Shown one piece after another: positions 16,299 to 23,467 of a DNA stretch of 23,467 nucleotides (positions are counted from its first letter, which is position 1; the number at the start of each line of letters is the position of its first letter). Source of the DNA: a virus. The stretch is taken from positions 1 through 23,467 of the IMG/VR virus record IMGVR_UViG_3300022929_000215; one strand, written 5' to 3'. The position numbers and the translations under genes were made by a program. Under the pieces are notes generated by a model. The model was not told the origin of the DNA. It did not search any database and saw only the letters and a program-made list of their open reading frames with translations.

Positions 16299-17711
16299 TT
16301 ATGAATCAAATCTGATAAAGTTGTTAGCGGCTTGTACTACTAAACATCTTTCTGAAAGATAGTGAATTTCCATTTTGTCATCACCGATTGTAGATGCTCC
16401 ACCTACTGAACCAGTAACCCAAGATTTTAATTTTCTATCGTCAGCTTGAGAAGCTCTATATCTTACGTGTAAGAAAGGTCTTCTAACATTGCTTCCTAAA
16501 TTTTGGTCATACACTGAAGATGTTCCTGCAGGAATTAACACTCCTTTTAATGATCCTACAGAACCTCTTGTAGATTTATCGTTAAGATATTTCCAGTCAG
16601 TTTTGTAAAAGTCATAAGAACCTCTTCTAAATCCTGTAAATCCAAGATTTAAAGCCATGTCTTCAGAGTTATTAAATACTCCAAATCCAAGTCCACCAGA
16701 TACATGCGGATTTAAACCAGCTAATAAGTCATCGATTACTAAATTTGCATCTCTATTTAAGAAAAGCATATTTTCTTCGATAGCTCCTTGCTTGTCTAAT
16801 TCCTTTAATAAGTCATCAAATTCACTTAATTCTGGGCTAGCATTAAATTGATTTGTAGCTACAATACCTCTTTCACCAATAGCAGAAAGTAACCCTTGAG
16901 AACCATCAGGAATGTCAGAATCAGCACCTGAAGCAGATTTTTCAGCTTCAATTGCAATCATTTCTAAATAGTCATCAAATCTTGCTTTTGTATCAGCAGA
17001 AGATTTTAAGTACCATAAGTATCCAGACTCTCCACCTTCACCACTTACTTGTACCCACCCGATTTGAGCAGTATCAGATCCGTTAATTTCAAAGTGATCT
17101 TTGATAATCATTGGCTTGTTAGTGAAAGTTTTGAAACCAGGCTCAATAGATTCAGTCATACTAGCAGTTCCTTTTTTGAATTCAGAACCGTATACGAAGA
17201 ATTTAATTACTTGGTCGTCTGTAGTTGCGATACCAGATAAATCGTCAACATTTTCAGCGCCATAAGGCTTAATTGTTAATTGAGAAGTTGAAGTTTCAAC
17301 ACCAACTTTAACATAAGCTTTAAAAACAACGCTGTTTACTTCACATACTAATGTTGCACCTTTTCTTACAGCGTGAGCTTCGGTAGCTCCAGAATCAATA
17401 CCAGTAATTGTGTCAACAACACCAGTAGTAGGATTAATTTGTCCGTTGTAAGCCAAGTGTAATCTACCTTGCTCAGACCAAATTACTTGATCAGATGACA
17501 TAGGCATTTCAGCACTAATTTGTGAAAGGAATCCAGAAATAGTTCTGTTTCCGTATCTCTGTACTTCACTTTCGTAAAGCTCAGGTAGATATTGTTTAGC
17601 CCATCCATCATTTTGAATGTCTAAATAACTCCCTGCAGTTGTCATTTTTGTTGCAGATGGAGTTAGGATACTGCCGGCCAATGGGCCAGCAAAAGTATTA
17701 TCATTTGCCAT
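16299..17711 (-). CDS. Major capsid protein
   Basis: This is a 470-residue protein, a typical length for a phage major capsid protein. It follows the scaffold-like gene by 19 bases and sits between packaging genes and connectors. Motifs such as DIQNDGWAKQYLPELYESEV (31-50), RYGNRTISGFLSQI and MPMSSDQVIWSEQGRL match capsid proteins I recall from uncultured marine phages. The sequence is a balanced alpha/beta mix with few Cys, little Lys-rich disorder and no signal peptide. The C-terminal stretch (MEIHYLSERCLVVQAANNFI) ends cleanly. Spot counts of its GC (about 33-42% per 60 bases) are a little above the downstream tail genes, as expected for a highly expressed gene. An HK97-type fold is expected from family knowledge but cannot be shown here. 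The leader is A-rich and a strong hairpin follows the stop. Confidence 0.9.
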   Translation of the reverse strand: MANDNTFAGPLAGSILTPSATKMTTAGSYLDIQNDGWAKQYLPELYESEVQRYGNRTISGFLSQISAEMPMSSDQVIWSEQGRLHLAYNGQINPTTGVVDTITGIDSGATEAHAVRKGATLVCEVNSVVFKAYVKVGVETSTSQLTIKPYGAENVDDLSGIATTDDQVIKFFVYGSEFKKGTASMTESIEPGFKTFTNKPMIIKDHFEINGSDTAQIGWVQVSGEGGESGYLWYLKSSADTKARFDDYLEMIAIEAEKSASGADSDIPDGSQGLLSAIGERGIVATNQFNASPELSEFDDLLKELDKQGAIEENMLFLNRDANLVIDDLLAGLNPHVSGGLGFGVFNNSEDMALNLGFTGFRRGSYDFYKTDWKYLNDKSTRGSVGSLKGVLIPAGTSSVYDQNLGSNVRRPFLHVRYRASQADDRKLKSWVTGSVGGASTIGDDKMEIHYLSERCLVVQAANNFIRFDS

Positions 17712-17730
17712 TTTAATTTTTTTTTGTTAA
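17712..17730 (-). promoter_or_regulatory. A-rich leader in place of a Shine-Dalgarno before the capsid start
   Basis: The 19 bases between the scaffold stop and the capsid ATG read TTAACAAAAAAAAATTAAA on the transcribed strand. There is no AGGAGG-like core, although this should be the most highly translated gene of the phage. A-rich leaders without Shine-Dalgarno are typical of Bacteroidota, where initiation relies on A residues and low structure. The same lack is seen before the other starts in the window. Confidence 0.6.
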
Positions 17731-18945
17731 TTAATAATTCTTAAGTTTAAATTTTAGCTTAGAATTATCATCCCCAGAAATAGCTTTTACTTTTATTCCT
17801 CCGGCCTCAACATATCCACTAGAAGTTTTTCTAGGGTCCATGCTAATATTTTTAGCTTCGGCACTCATTTGTTTGATTGCATCGGCTTTACCTTGTTCAT
17901 AAAAATGATTAGCTATTTTGTCAGGATTAGAAGCTGCAAATAAAGCTTTATGGTAACCCCCAGCGTCTTGTAACATTTTATTGTCACCAATATATTTATT
18001 AAAAACATTTAATAAATCACTTTGAGTTTCTTTTACTTTACCAACATCTTTTACATTGAAACGGTATTTTTTGTCTCCTACATTGAAATTAAAACCTTTA
18101 AATTCTTGACTAAAGACTTTATTAGTTTCTTGTTGAAAATGTTGTGTTTGCCGCTGTAATAATTCTTCAGCTGATTTTTGCTCTTTATTGTATCTGTCAA
18201 AAAATTCAATAGCTTTTTGTTGTTCAGGAGCTAATCTGGAACCCAACTTGACTTCCTTATAGTATTTCTCCTTAGTTTCATTTAAAAACTTATTGGCATT
18301 TGCGACTTCCTCTTTAAGAGCAAGTTTTTTTCTTTTAATATCTCTTTCCTCATCTACTTCTTCGTCATATGAAAATTTATCATCTAATAAAAACGATACT
18401 TCATCATAACTTAAATGAGGTTTAGTTTGTTTGTAATATTCTCTTAATAATGTATTTTGATCTACATTTGAAAAGTCAGCATTCAATCTAACATAATCTT
18501 CGAGAGTTCCGCCAGTTTCTTCCATAAATTTTACCAGCTCTTGTATGTTTTCTGGTAGGTTTACTTCTGGTTCTTTTGTTTCTTCAACCGGTTCAACTTT
18601 TTGTTCTGGTTGTTTTTCTTCAGCCACTGGGGCTGGCTTTTCTGAAACTTCTTCTTCAATAACTTCTTCAAGCACAGGCTCTTCTACTTTTTCTTGCTGT
18701 ACTTCTTGCAGTTCCACTTCGGCTTCTTCCCCATTTTTTTCATCTTTGCTGCTTCCGCGTAACACGCCATCTTCTGTTTTTTGTTCTTGAACGGCATCTG
18801 TTTCTTTTTTTTCTTTGTTAATTTTTCCTAAATTTACGGTGTAATCACCATCTTCATTAGTGGGTATTTTTTGTACCTCTGCTTCTTTTTCGGCAATAGA
18901 CTTTTCTTCAACGTCTAAAGCTTCTGCTTTGATTTTTTCTGACAT
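17731..18945 (-). CDS. Scaffold-like head assembly protein
   Basis: This is a 404-residue, very acidic protein placed directly before the capsid gene, the usual place for a scaffold. Residues about 1-125 are low-complexity and Glu/Val/Pro/Lys-rich (for example EEVSEKPAPVAEEKQPEQK), probably disordered. Residues about 130-330 are strongly helical (FMEETGGTLEDYVRLNADFS, VDEERDIKRKKLALKEEVAN, EQQKAIEFFDRYNKEQKSAE), with a short beta-like part (FNFNVGDKKYRFNVKDVGKV). The C-terminus is basic (SKLKFKLKNY); in P22-type scaffolds a basic C-terminal helix-turn-helix binds the coat protein. Sequence motifs resemble proteins at this locus in uncultured marine phages. No protease gene is seen in the window, so how the scaffold leaves the head is not clear. 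It lies 23 bases downstream of the portal gene. The role is inferred. Confidence 0.85.
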   Translation of the reverse strand: MSEKIKAEALDVEEKSIAEKEAEVQKIPTNEDGDYTVNLGKINKEKKETDAVQEQKTEDGVLRGSSKDEKNGEEAEVELQEVQQEKVEEPVLEEVIEEEVSEKPAPVAEEKQPEQKVEPVEETKEPEVNLPENIQELVKFMEETGGTLEDYVRLNADFSNVDQNTLLREYYKQTKPHLSYDEVSFLLDDKFSYDEEVDEERDIKRKKLALKEEVANANKFLNETKEKYYKEVKLGSRLAPEQQKAIEFFDRYNKEQKSAEELLQRQTQHFQQETNKVFSQEFKGFNFNVGDKKYRFNVKDVGKVKETQSDLLNVFNKYIGDNKMLQDAGGYHKALFAASNPDKIANHFYEQGKADAIKQMSAEAKNISMDPRKTSSGYVEAGGIKVKAISGDDNSKLKFKLKNY

Positions 18946-18968
18946 AATAAAATATAATTGTTAAAAAT

Positions 18969-21380
18969 TTATCTTGGATCAAATTGTTCTAATCCAAATC
19001 CACCTAAGTTATCAAATCCTGCGGATTCAAAGTTTTTTGGTGGTTTACCAGATTTTCTCTGATCTATTAATTCACTTTGCTGTGATGCTTGTATTTTTGT
19101 TCTTTCGTCTTTACGATCTTCTTTATACTTCTCTTTATTGTTAATCACCTGGTTATCCTGCTGTTTAAGCCGCATATTAAGTTGAAACTCAAACTCCATT
19201 AACTCTTTTTTAATTTGTGCTTCTCTTTCAAGTTTTGCAATATCAAATTGTGATTGTGCTTGCGCAATTTGTACTTTGCTTTCAGCAATTCCTTGCTGTT
19301 TTTGTATTTCTGCAGCGGCTCCTGCTTGAGCCGATTGAGCATTAGCTTGAGACTGTGCCTGAATATTCTCCATTTGAATTCTTCTATCCTTTTCAAATTT
19401 TTTCTTTCTTCTTACTTTTAAAACTTGATTTGCTAATTTTAAATTTTTAATTTCTCTTACGTCAATTGCATCTTCTAATTCTATTTGTTTTTGAGAAATA
19501 GCCATTTGAATATTATTTTCTAGCAATTGTTTTTCTTCTTCGTCTGGTGCTAATTCTAAAAATATACCAAAGTCATGTATATGTAATTCTTTTAAATCTT
19601 TTAAATTAGCAACGTTCATCTTACCCAACGCCTGCACAAACTGCTTATGTGTGTTGGCATATTCTAATACATCAGAAATTCTCAACGAAGCGGCTTCGGC
19701 TGTTTTTAATGTAAGGTATAGCCCAGCCTGTAGTATATGTCTTGTAGCAGTGTTGCTATTTGCCGCCGCTAGTTTTTGTAAACCAACTAAAGCATTTTTA
19801 TCTGGTGTGCTACCGTCTCTTGCTTCATTCAATCCCGTAACATCTCTCATCATTTGTAAATAATAATTATAAGATTGTATTAAGCTTTGTATTTTTGAAC
19901 CCCCAGCACCAGCTCTTAATTCTTGTATAGGTACTCTACCATTATTAAATTCACCATCTTGTGTCATTGATCTACCAATAACAGAACCTGTTTGGAAGTA
20001 CATATTTAAAGCTTCCTGCGGATTATAATTAGTTCCATTACCTAAATCAACTTCTGCTAAACCATCAGCATCTAAATAAACGCCGTCTGGTACCATACGC
20101 GATAATACTTGCTGAAGTTTTAAATGAGTAATTTGAATCATATCAGCAAATGATGTCATTCTACTAACTAGTGATTCAGTTTTGCCCTTGTAAATTCTAG
20201 GGGCTACAATATTATAGCTCATTTGAACTTTAGTAATATCAGACTTAGGCCTTGTCATATTAACAGCTTTTTGCCATTTTAATAATTTATCATGCCCCAC
20301 AATCTTAGCGCCCTCATATAAACATTCTATGGCTCTGCTTACTTTTTGAAATCTAGCTCTAGAATCTTTAGGAGGGTTAAAACCATCTGTTTTTTGTATT
20401 GCTTTTTCCGCTCCACTTGAAGTTTCTTTTATTTTATATACTTGATTTTCAAATGTTTTATATTCAAAATATAAAACATATACAAAATTTTTATCAGAAG
20501 AATTCACACCAATTTGATTATATAACAATGAACTGTTACCTTTACCCTCAAGCTCCTCAATATCTTCTGTTGTTAATTCTGGGAATTGCTTTTTTAATTC
20601 TACTAAACTAACTCTTCTTACTTCGCCAACATAATATAAATCATCAAAATATGGCGAATCAGTATAAGAGTATATTAAATCAGATGGATCAACGTATTCT
20701 AATTTAATTCCTTCTGCGGTATTAAAACTGTTTTTTACAGCGCCTATACCTAAAACGGCTACATCATAATCTAGTCTTTTTTTAAGAAGATGAAATTTAT
20801 TAAGTTCCATCACATTATTTATAGCTTGCTCTTGTGCTATTTCTATAGATTGTTTATAATCCAATTGCATATGTATTTGCAATTCTTCATCATTTTCCGG
20901 CAGTGTATCAGGATCTGTATTAAATGTGCTTACGCCTAATTTTTCTAATAATTCAGATTTAAACTCGTAGGCATACATGTCGTTCAGCAATCTCTGCATA
21001 TATTCAGTTCTTTTTTTAGAAGAAGCTGGATCTATTGAATAAGCCTTTAAATCATATGTCCTTTCAGCTATACCATTAACAACTATATCCACAAACTTTG
21101 GAATAATAGGCACTGGTTTCCAATCTAAATTTAAGTAAGACAAATCACCGTTAATGGATAATTCATCTTTATATTTTTTAATGCTTTGCTCGCCTCTTGC
21201 ATATAACCTAAGGTTATGATAGTTATCTCTATTTGAGAAATAGCGAGATCCTCCTGAATCTTTTTTGAACCATTCTGACTCAACAGCTTTAGCAACTTGA
21301 AGTCCATAATCTAAACCTCCCTTTTCTGCGTCGCTAACTGCTTGACTCGGAAAAATACCTTTTGGTGATACTCTTGCCAT
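18969..21380 (-). CDS. Portal protein
   Basis: This is an 803-residue protein whose ATG directly abuts the TAG stop of the terminase, the classical terminase-portal pair. Portals form the twelve-fold channel through which DNA enters and leaves the head. The central region has the alpha/beta character of portals, with VQMSYNIVAPRIYKGKTESL, FQTGSVIGRSMTQDGEFNNG and VPIQELRAGAGGSKIQSLIQ, then YYLQMMRDVTGLNEARDGST followed by DKNALVGLQKLAAANSN. This last 'tGlneardGs' motif is familiar from crAss-like and marine phage portals. Residues about 650-765 form a long Gln/Lys/Glu-rich helix (QAQSQANAQSAQAGAAAEIQ), matching a barrel-type C-terminal extension as in P22. The end (GFDNLGGFGLEQFDPR) is flexible. 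It is longer than most portals (about 450-720 residues), mainly because of the barrel. Confidence 0.92.
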   Translation of the reverse strand: MARVSPKGIFPSQAVSDAEKGGLDYGLQVAKAVESEWFKKDSGGSRYFSNRDNYHNLRLYARGEQSIKKYKDELSINGDLSYLNLDWKPVPIIPKFVDIVVNGIAERTYDLKAYSIDPASSKKRTEYMQRLLNDMYAYEFKSELLEKLGVSTFNTDPDTLPENDEELQIHMQLDYKQSIEIAQEQAINNVMELNKFHLLKKRLDYDVAVLGIGAVKNSFNTAEGIKLEYVDPSDLIYSYTDSPYFDDLYYVGEVRRVSLVELKKQFPELTTEDIEELEGKGNSSLLYNQIGVNSSDKNFVYVLYFEYKTFENQVYKIKETSSGAEKAIQKTDGFNPPKDSRARFQKVSRAIECLYEGAKIVGHDKLLKWQKAVNMTRPKSDITKVQMSYNIVAPRIYKGKTESLVSRMTSFADMIQITHLKLQQVLSRMVPDGVYLDADGLAEVDLGNGTNYNPQEALNMYFQTGSVIGRSMTQDGEFNNGRVPIQELRAGAGGSKIQSLIQSYNYYLQMMRDVTGLNEARDGSTPDKNALVGLQKLAAANSNTATRHILQAGLYLTLKTAEAASLRISDVLEYANTHKQFVQALGKMNVANLKDLKELHIHDFGIFLELAPDEEEKQLLENNIQMAISQKQIELEDAIDVREIKNLKLANQVLKVRRKKKFEKDRRIQMENIQAQSQANAQSAQAGAAAEIQKQQGIAESKVQIAQAQSQFDIAKLEREAQIKKELMEFEFQLNMRLKQQDNQVINNKEKYKEDRKDERTKIQASQQSELIDQRKSGKPPKNFESAGFDNLGGFGLEQFDPR

Positions 21381-23467
21381 CTATTGTATTATTTTTGAAA
21401 AATTTCCATTATTGTTATATTTAGAAAAACTAAAACTAACTTTATTTTTTAATTGTTTAACTTGATTTGGTGCATATCTATGTTTGTTGCATGCCATAAT
21501 TGCTAAACCTGAACTAATAGCCGCATCAAATTTTGTTCTTTTATTTATATCAAACTTAGCCCAATCATTTAATGTATTGTTAAAATACATATCTCCATAG
21601 CTTCCGTTTTCTTGCTCACCCACATAAGTATTAATATAACTTTCTATTGCGGATGCGTGTGCTTGCCTAATATCTTCACTTGAGTTTGGTATACCACCTA
21701 TTTCTTTTTCTGTAACTGATAGTTTATTCCAAACTTTATCGGGCCTATTCATTGAATATCCCCTGTACCCTCTTCTTTTTAAATAATATAGTAATCTTGG
21801 TTTGTTATTTTCCGCAAGTATTGGCATACCATAAAAATGTAATGCCATTAATATATCTTCAAAAAACATCTCCGCTGTTTGCGGCCTAGCTATATATTCT
21901 AAAAAAAACATATTAGCAGGAATTTCTTCCATGCTAAATTTCGTTAATCCATGTAGAGAGCCTTTAGAGCCTTGCCCATCTGTTGTTCCTGATATATCAT
22001 ATGAGTCACAACCAAAAGCTCCCAAATGATCATTACCGGGATACTTAATTCCATTTTTTGTTATTACTTTATTTTGTAAACGTATAGGTGGAACCCAACT
22101 GACATTGAATCTTCCGCTTGGATTGGGTATAAATTCTACTTTAGTATCTTTTACACCATTTTGCCATTGGAAACTACCTTTAGTAACCAAGGCACTATAT
22201 TTTGCCTCTTCGTTAAAATCTACTTGTTCGTATATTTTTGCTAAATTAAATATACTATTTTTAGTTTCATCTCTAAAAGCATGCTCTTCTGTTCTTGGGA
22301 ACTGACGGTAAAATTCATTTAAACCGTCTTGATCTCCTTTTAATCCCTCAACCTCATTTTCCCAATGTTCAATAACCCCGACGTCGATATAATCTCCCTG
22401 GTGGTCTTTGACAGGTTTTGAGGGTGTGTTAAAGACAGGTGCTCCATAAGAATCGATGAATCCTTCGAAATTCCATTCCATAGGTATGAACAAAGAATAT
22501 AATCCCGAGCGAGTCTGTCCATTCTTATTTCGTTTTGTGACATCTGAGTCATTGTATAACTTTTTAAAATTTTCACCGCCTTTGTCAAGAGCATTGCTCG
22601 TTGACCCCATCATGCATTTACCAATTATTCTCGAACCAAGCCTGAGCGTTGTTTTTGTAACCCTCCAGTTGTTGAGAATGTTTTCTGGTCTCTCCCATTT
22701 GCCGGCCTCATCGTGGACGAGAAGTGTGAGTTTCTCTCCATCATATGAATTGTCCCCGGTGTTTTTCCAATCGATTGTAGTGTCCAGCCCCTCCATTTCC
22801 TGTGGTCTGTCCTTTGATTCGAATCTTTTACGCGTGAATTTTGATGCCGGTACCCTGTATGCCAACTCTGTTTTTGGTCGATCCATTCCATCCTGTATAG
22901 GCCTGAAAAAGAATGGATAATTGATGGATATGGGGACCACTTTATCTGTGAACATCTTTTTCGCATCGGCTCCAGATTTGGACAATATCCCATAGCGTGA
23001 GTCTGAAGATATGGTGGCCAAATTAACCGTTTCTGCGGATGCCATAAACGAAAAACCGCTACGTCTGTTTTTGAGATAGCACATTCCATAACACCTATTG
23101 TCTGCTTTACAGGCTTCCCAATAAATAAAGAATAATCTATTTGCTTCCCTAAATTCTGGTCGCCCAACATCAATCTTGGTCCACTGCAAGTACATATAGT
23201 GAGTGCCAGTAATATAAGTAGGAATACCTTTGTTATTGAACCAATAACCTTCGTCGCGTTTGGTAAATTCTCTATCAATATATGCATGCCACTTTTGTTT
23301 AAATTCATCTGGATAATCTCTCCAATCAAATATACTCTTTACTGATTTAAGTTCCTTAGGATAATCCTGAGGCACCCATTTATCATGCTGAGTGTCTACT
23401 TCTTTTGCTTTTGGTAATGCTATTTTTAAATTCTGTATGCTATACACATCCCCAATCTGGCCAGTTT
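21381..23467 (-). CDS. terL: Terminase large subunit, 5' end cut by window edge
   Basis: This is the packaging motor ATPase and nuclease. Residue numbers count from the Val codon GTG at 23445-23447. The frame stays open upstream to the edge (TGQIGD precedes it), so the gene probably begins outside the window. ATPase domain: KNRRSGFSF (126-134) is a deviant Walker A like lambda gpA KSARVGYSK; TLLVHDEAGKW (241-251) is Walker B with D246 and catalytic E247; KCMMGSTSN (277-285) is the coupling motif. Nuclease domain (RNase H-like): FGCDSYD with D481, AENNKP with E546, and KFDAAISSGLAIMA with D641. The order and spacing are normal for TerL. The ATPase half is distinctly richer in GC than the nuclease half. 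The portal ATG follows the TAG stop without a gap. Similar terminases are familiar to me from uncultured marine phages. Confidence 0.95.
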   Translation of the reverse strand, partial: TGQIGDVYSIQNLKIALPKAKEVDTQHDKWVPQDYPKELKSVKSIFDWRDYPDEFKQKWHAYIDREFTKRDEGYWFNNKGIPTYITGTHYMYLQWTKIDVGRPEFREANRLFFIYWEACKADNRCYGMCYLKNRRSGFSFMASAETVNLATISSDSRYGILSKSGADAKKMFTDKVVPISINYPFFFRPIQDGMDRPKTELAYRVPASKFTRKRFESKDRPQEMEGLDTTIDWKNTGDNSYDGEKLTLLVHDEAGKWERPENILNNWRVTKTTLRLGSRIIGKCMMGSTSNALDKGGENFKKLYNDSDVTKRNKNGQTRSGLYSLFIPMEWNFEGFIDSYGAPVFNTPSKPVKDHQGDYIDVGVIEHWENEVEGLKGDQDGLNEFYRQFPRTEEHAFRDETKNSIFNLAKIYEQVDFNEEAKYSALVTKGSFQWQNGVKDTKVEFIPNPSGRFNVSWVPPIRLQNKVITKNGIKYPGNDHLGAFGCDSYDISGTTDGQGSKGSLHGLTKFSMEEIPANMFFLEYIARPQTAEMFFEDILMALHFYGMPILAENNKPRLLYYLKRRGYRGYSMNRPDKVWNKLSVTEKEIGGIPNSSEDIRQAHASAIESYINTYVGEQENGSYGDMYFNNTLNDWAKFDINKRTKFDAAISSGLAIMACNKHRYAPNQVKQLKNKVSFSFSKYNNNGNFSKIIQ
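22321..23100 (-). other. GC-rich patch covering the terminase ATPase domain
   Basis: Hand counts per 60-base line give 35-52% GC here (52% at 22681-22740, 47% at 22741-22800 and 22981-23040). The lines just downstream in the same gene are about 20-35%. Codon choice changes too: CTC, GTC, GAG, GCC and GGC around the Walker B motif versus TTA, GTT, GAA and GCT elsewhere. It spans residues about 116-376, i.e. Walker A to the end of the ATPase domain. The frame is intact. It may be a recombined segment from a higher-GC relative. Confidence 0.55.

Noticed and set aside
22456-22920. 154-codon plus-strand frame opposite the terminase
   Set aside because: It lies wholly within the well-supported terminase ATPase domain. 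It is open because GC-rich codons on the other strand avoid stops; its product has no recognisable pattern.
22625-23329. 234-codon minus-strand frame overlapping the terminase in another phase
   Set aside because: Same explanation: the GC-rich patch lengthens shadow frames. The terminase frame has all the motifs.
23445-23447. GTG as the true start of the terminase
   Set aside because: The frame continues open to the window edge and the upstream residues (TGQIGD) look coding; the gene is more likely cut by the edge.

Overview
This window looks like the structural (packaging and virion) module of a tailed dsDNA phage from an AT-rich marine viral population. Every gene lies on the minus strand, packed almost without gaps, so transcription runs from the right end of the window to the left. 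Hand counts of several 60-base lines give roughly 28-36% GC over most of it. None of the starts has a recognisable Shine-Dalgarno sequence, and A/T-rich leaders precede the ATGs instead, which fits a Bacteroidota-type host. Gene order and protein character fit short-tailed (podovirus-like) virions. They resemble gene sets I remember from uncultured marine phages and, more loosely, crAss-like phages. The host and taxon are inference.

In transcription order, right to left: the large terminase subunit (5' end cut by the window edge); the portal; an acidic scaffold-like protein; the major capsid protein; a hairpin that may terminate or attenuate; a 251-residue conserved-looking unknown gene; a second hairpin; two head-tail connector/neck proteins; a large P22 gp10-like stabilisation or tail-hub protein carrying cadherin-like modules at its C-terminus; a second protein that looks like the other half of that family; a GNAT-like protein; a 290-residue Ala/Gln-rich protein ending in a short peptidase S74 domain; a 467-residue helical protein; and a giant reading frame of at least 2081 codons that runs off the left edge. 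There is no gene-free stretch longer than about 75 bases, and no RNA gene, CRISPR array or insertion sequence was seen.

The first half builds and fills the head (terminase, portal, scaffold, capsid) and the middle builds the neck and tail. The last three genes (290, 467 and at least 2081 residues) match the order small, medium, giant of the T7 internal/ejection proteins gp14-gp15-gp16. I infer they are virion proteins delivered with the DNA.

The most interesting observation is a segment of the giant protein (residues about 732-805) that aligns almost without gaps to sigma-70 region 2, the part of sigma factors that binds RNA polymerase. If real, the virion may carry a sigma-like module into the host. 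Other points of interest are an abrupt GC-rich patch covering only the ATPase half of the terminase, a lambda-like deviant Walker A in that terminase, an apparent split of the stabilisation protein with acquired adhesion-type domains, and an S74 self-cleaving chaperone module on a protein that is not a tail fibre.
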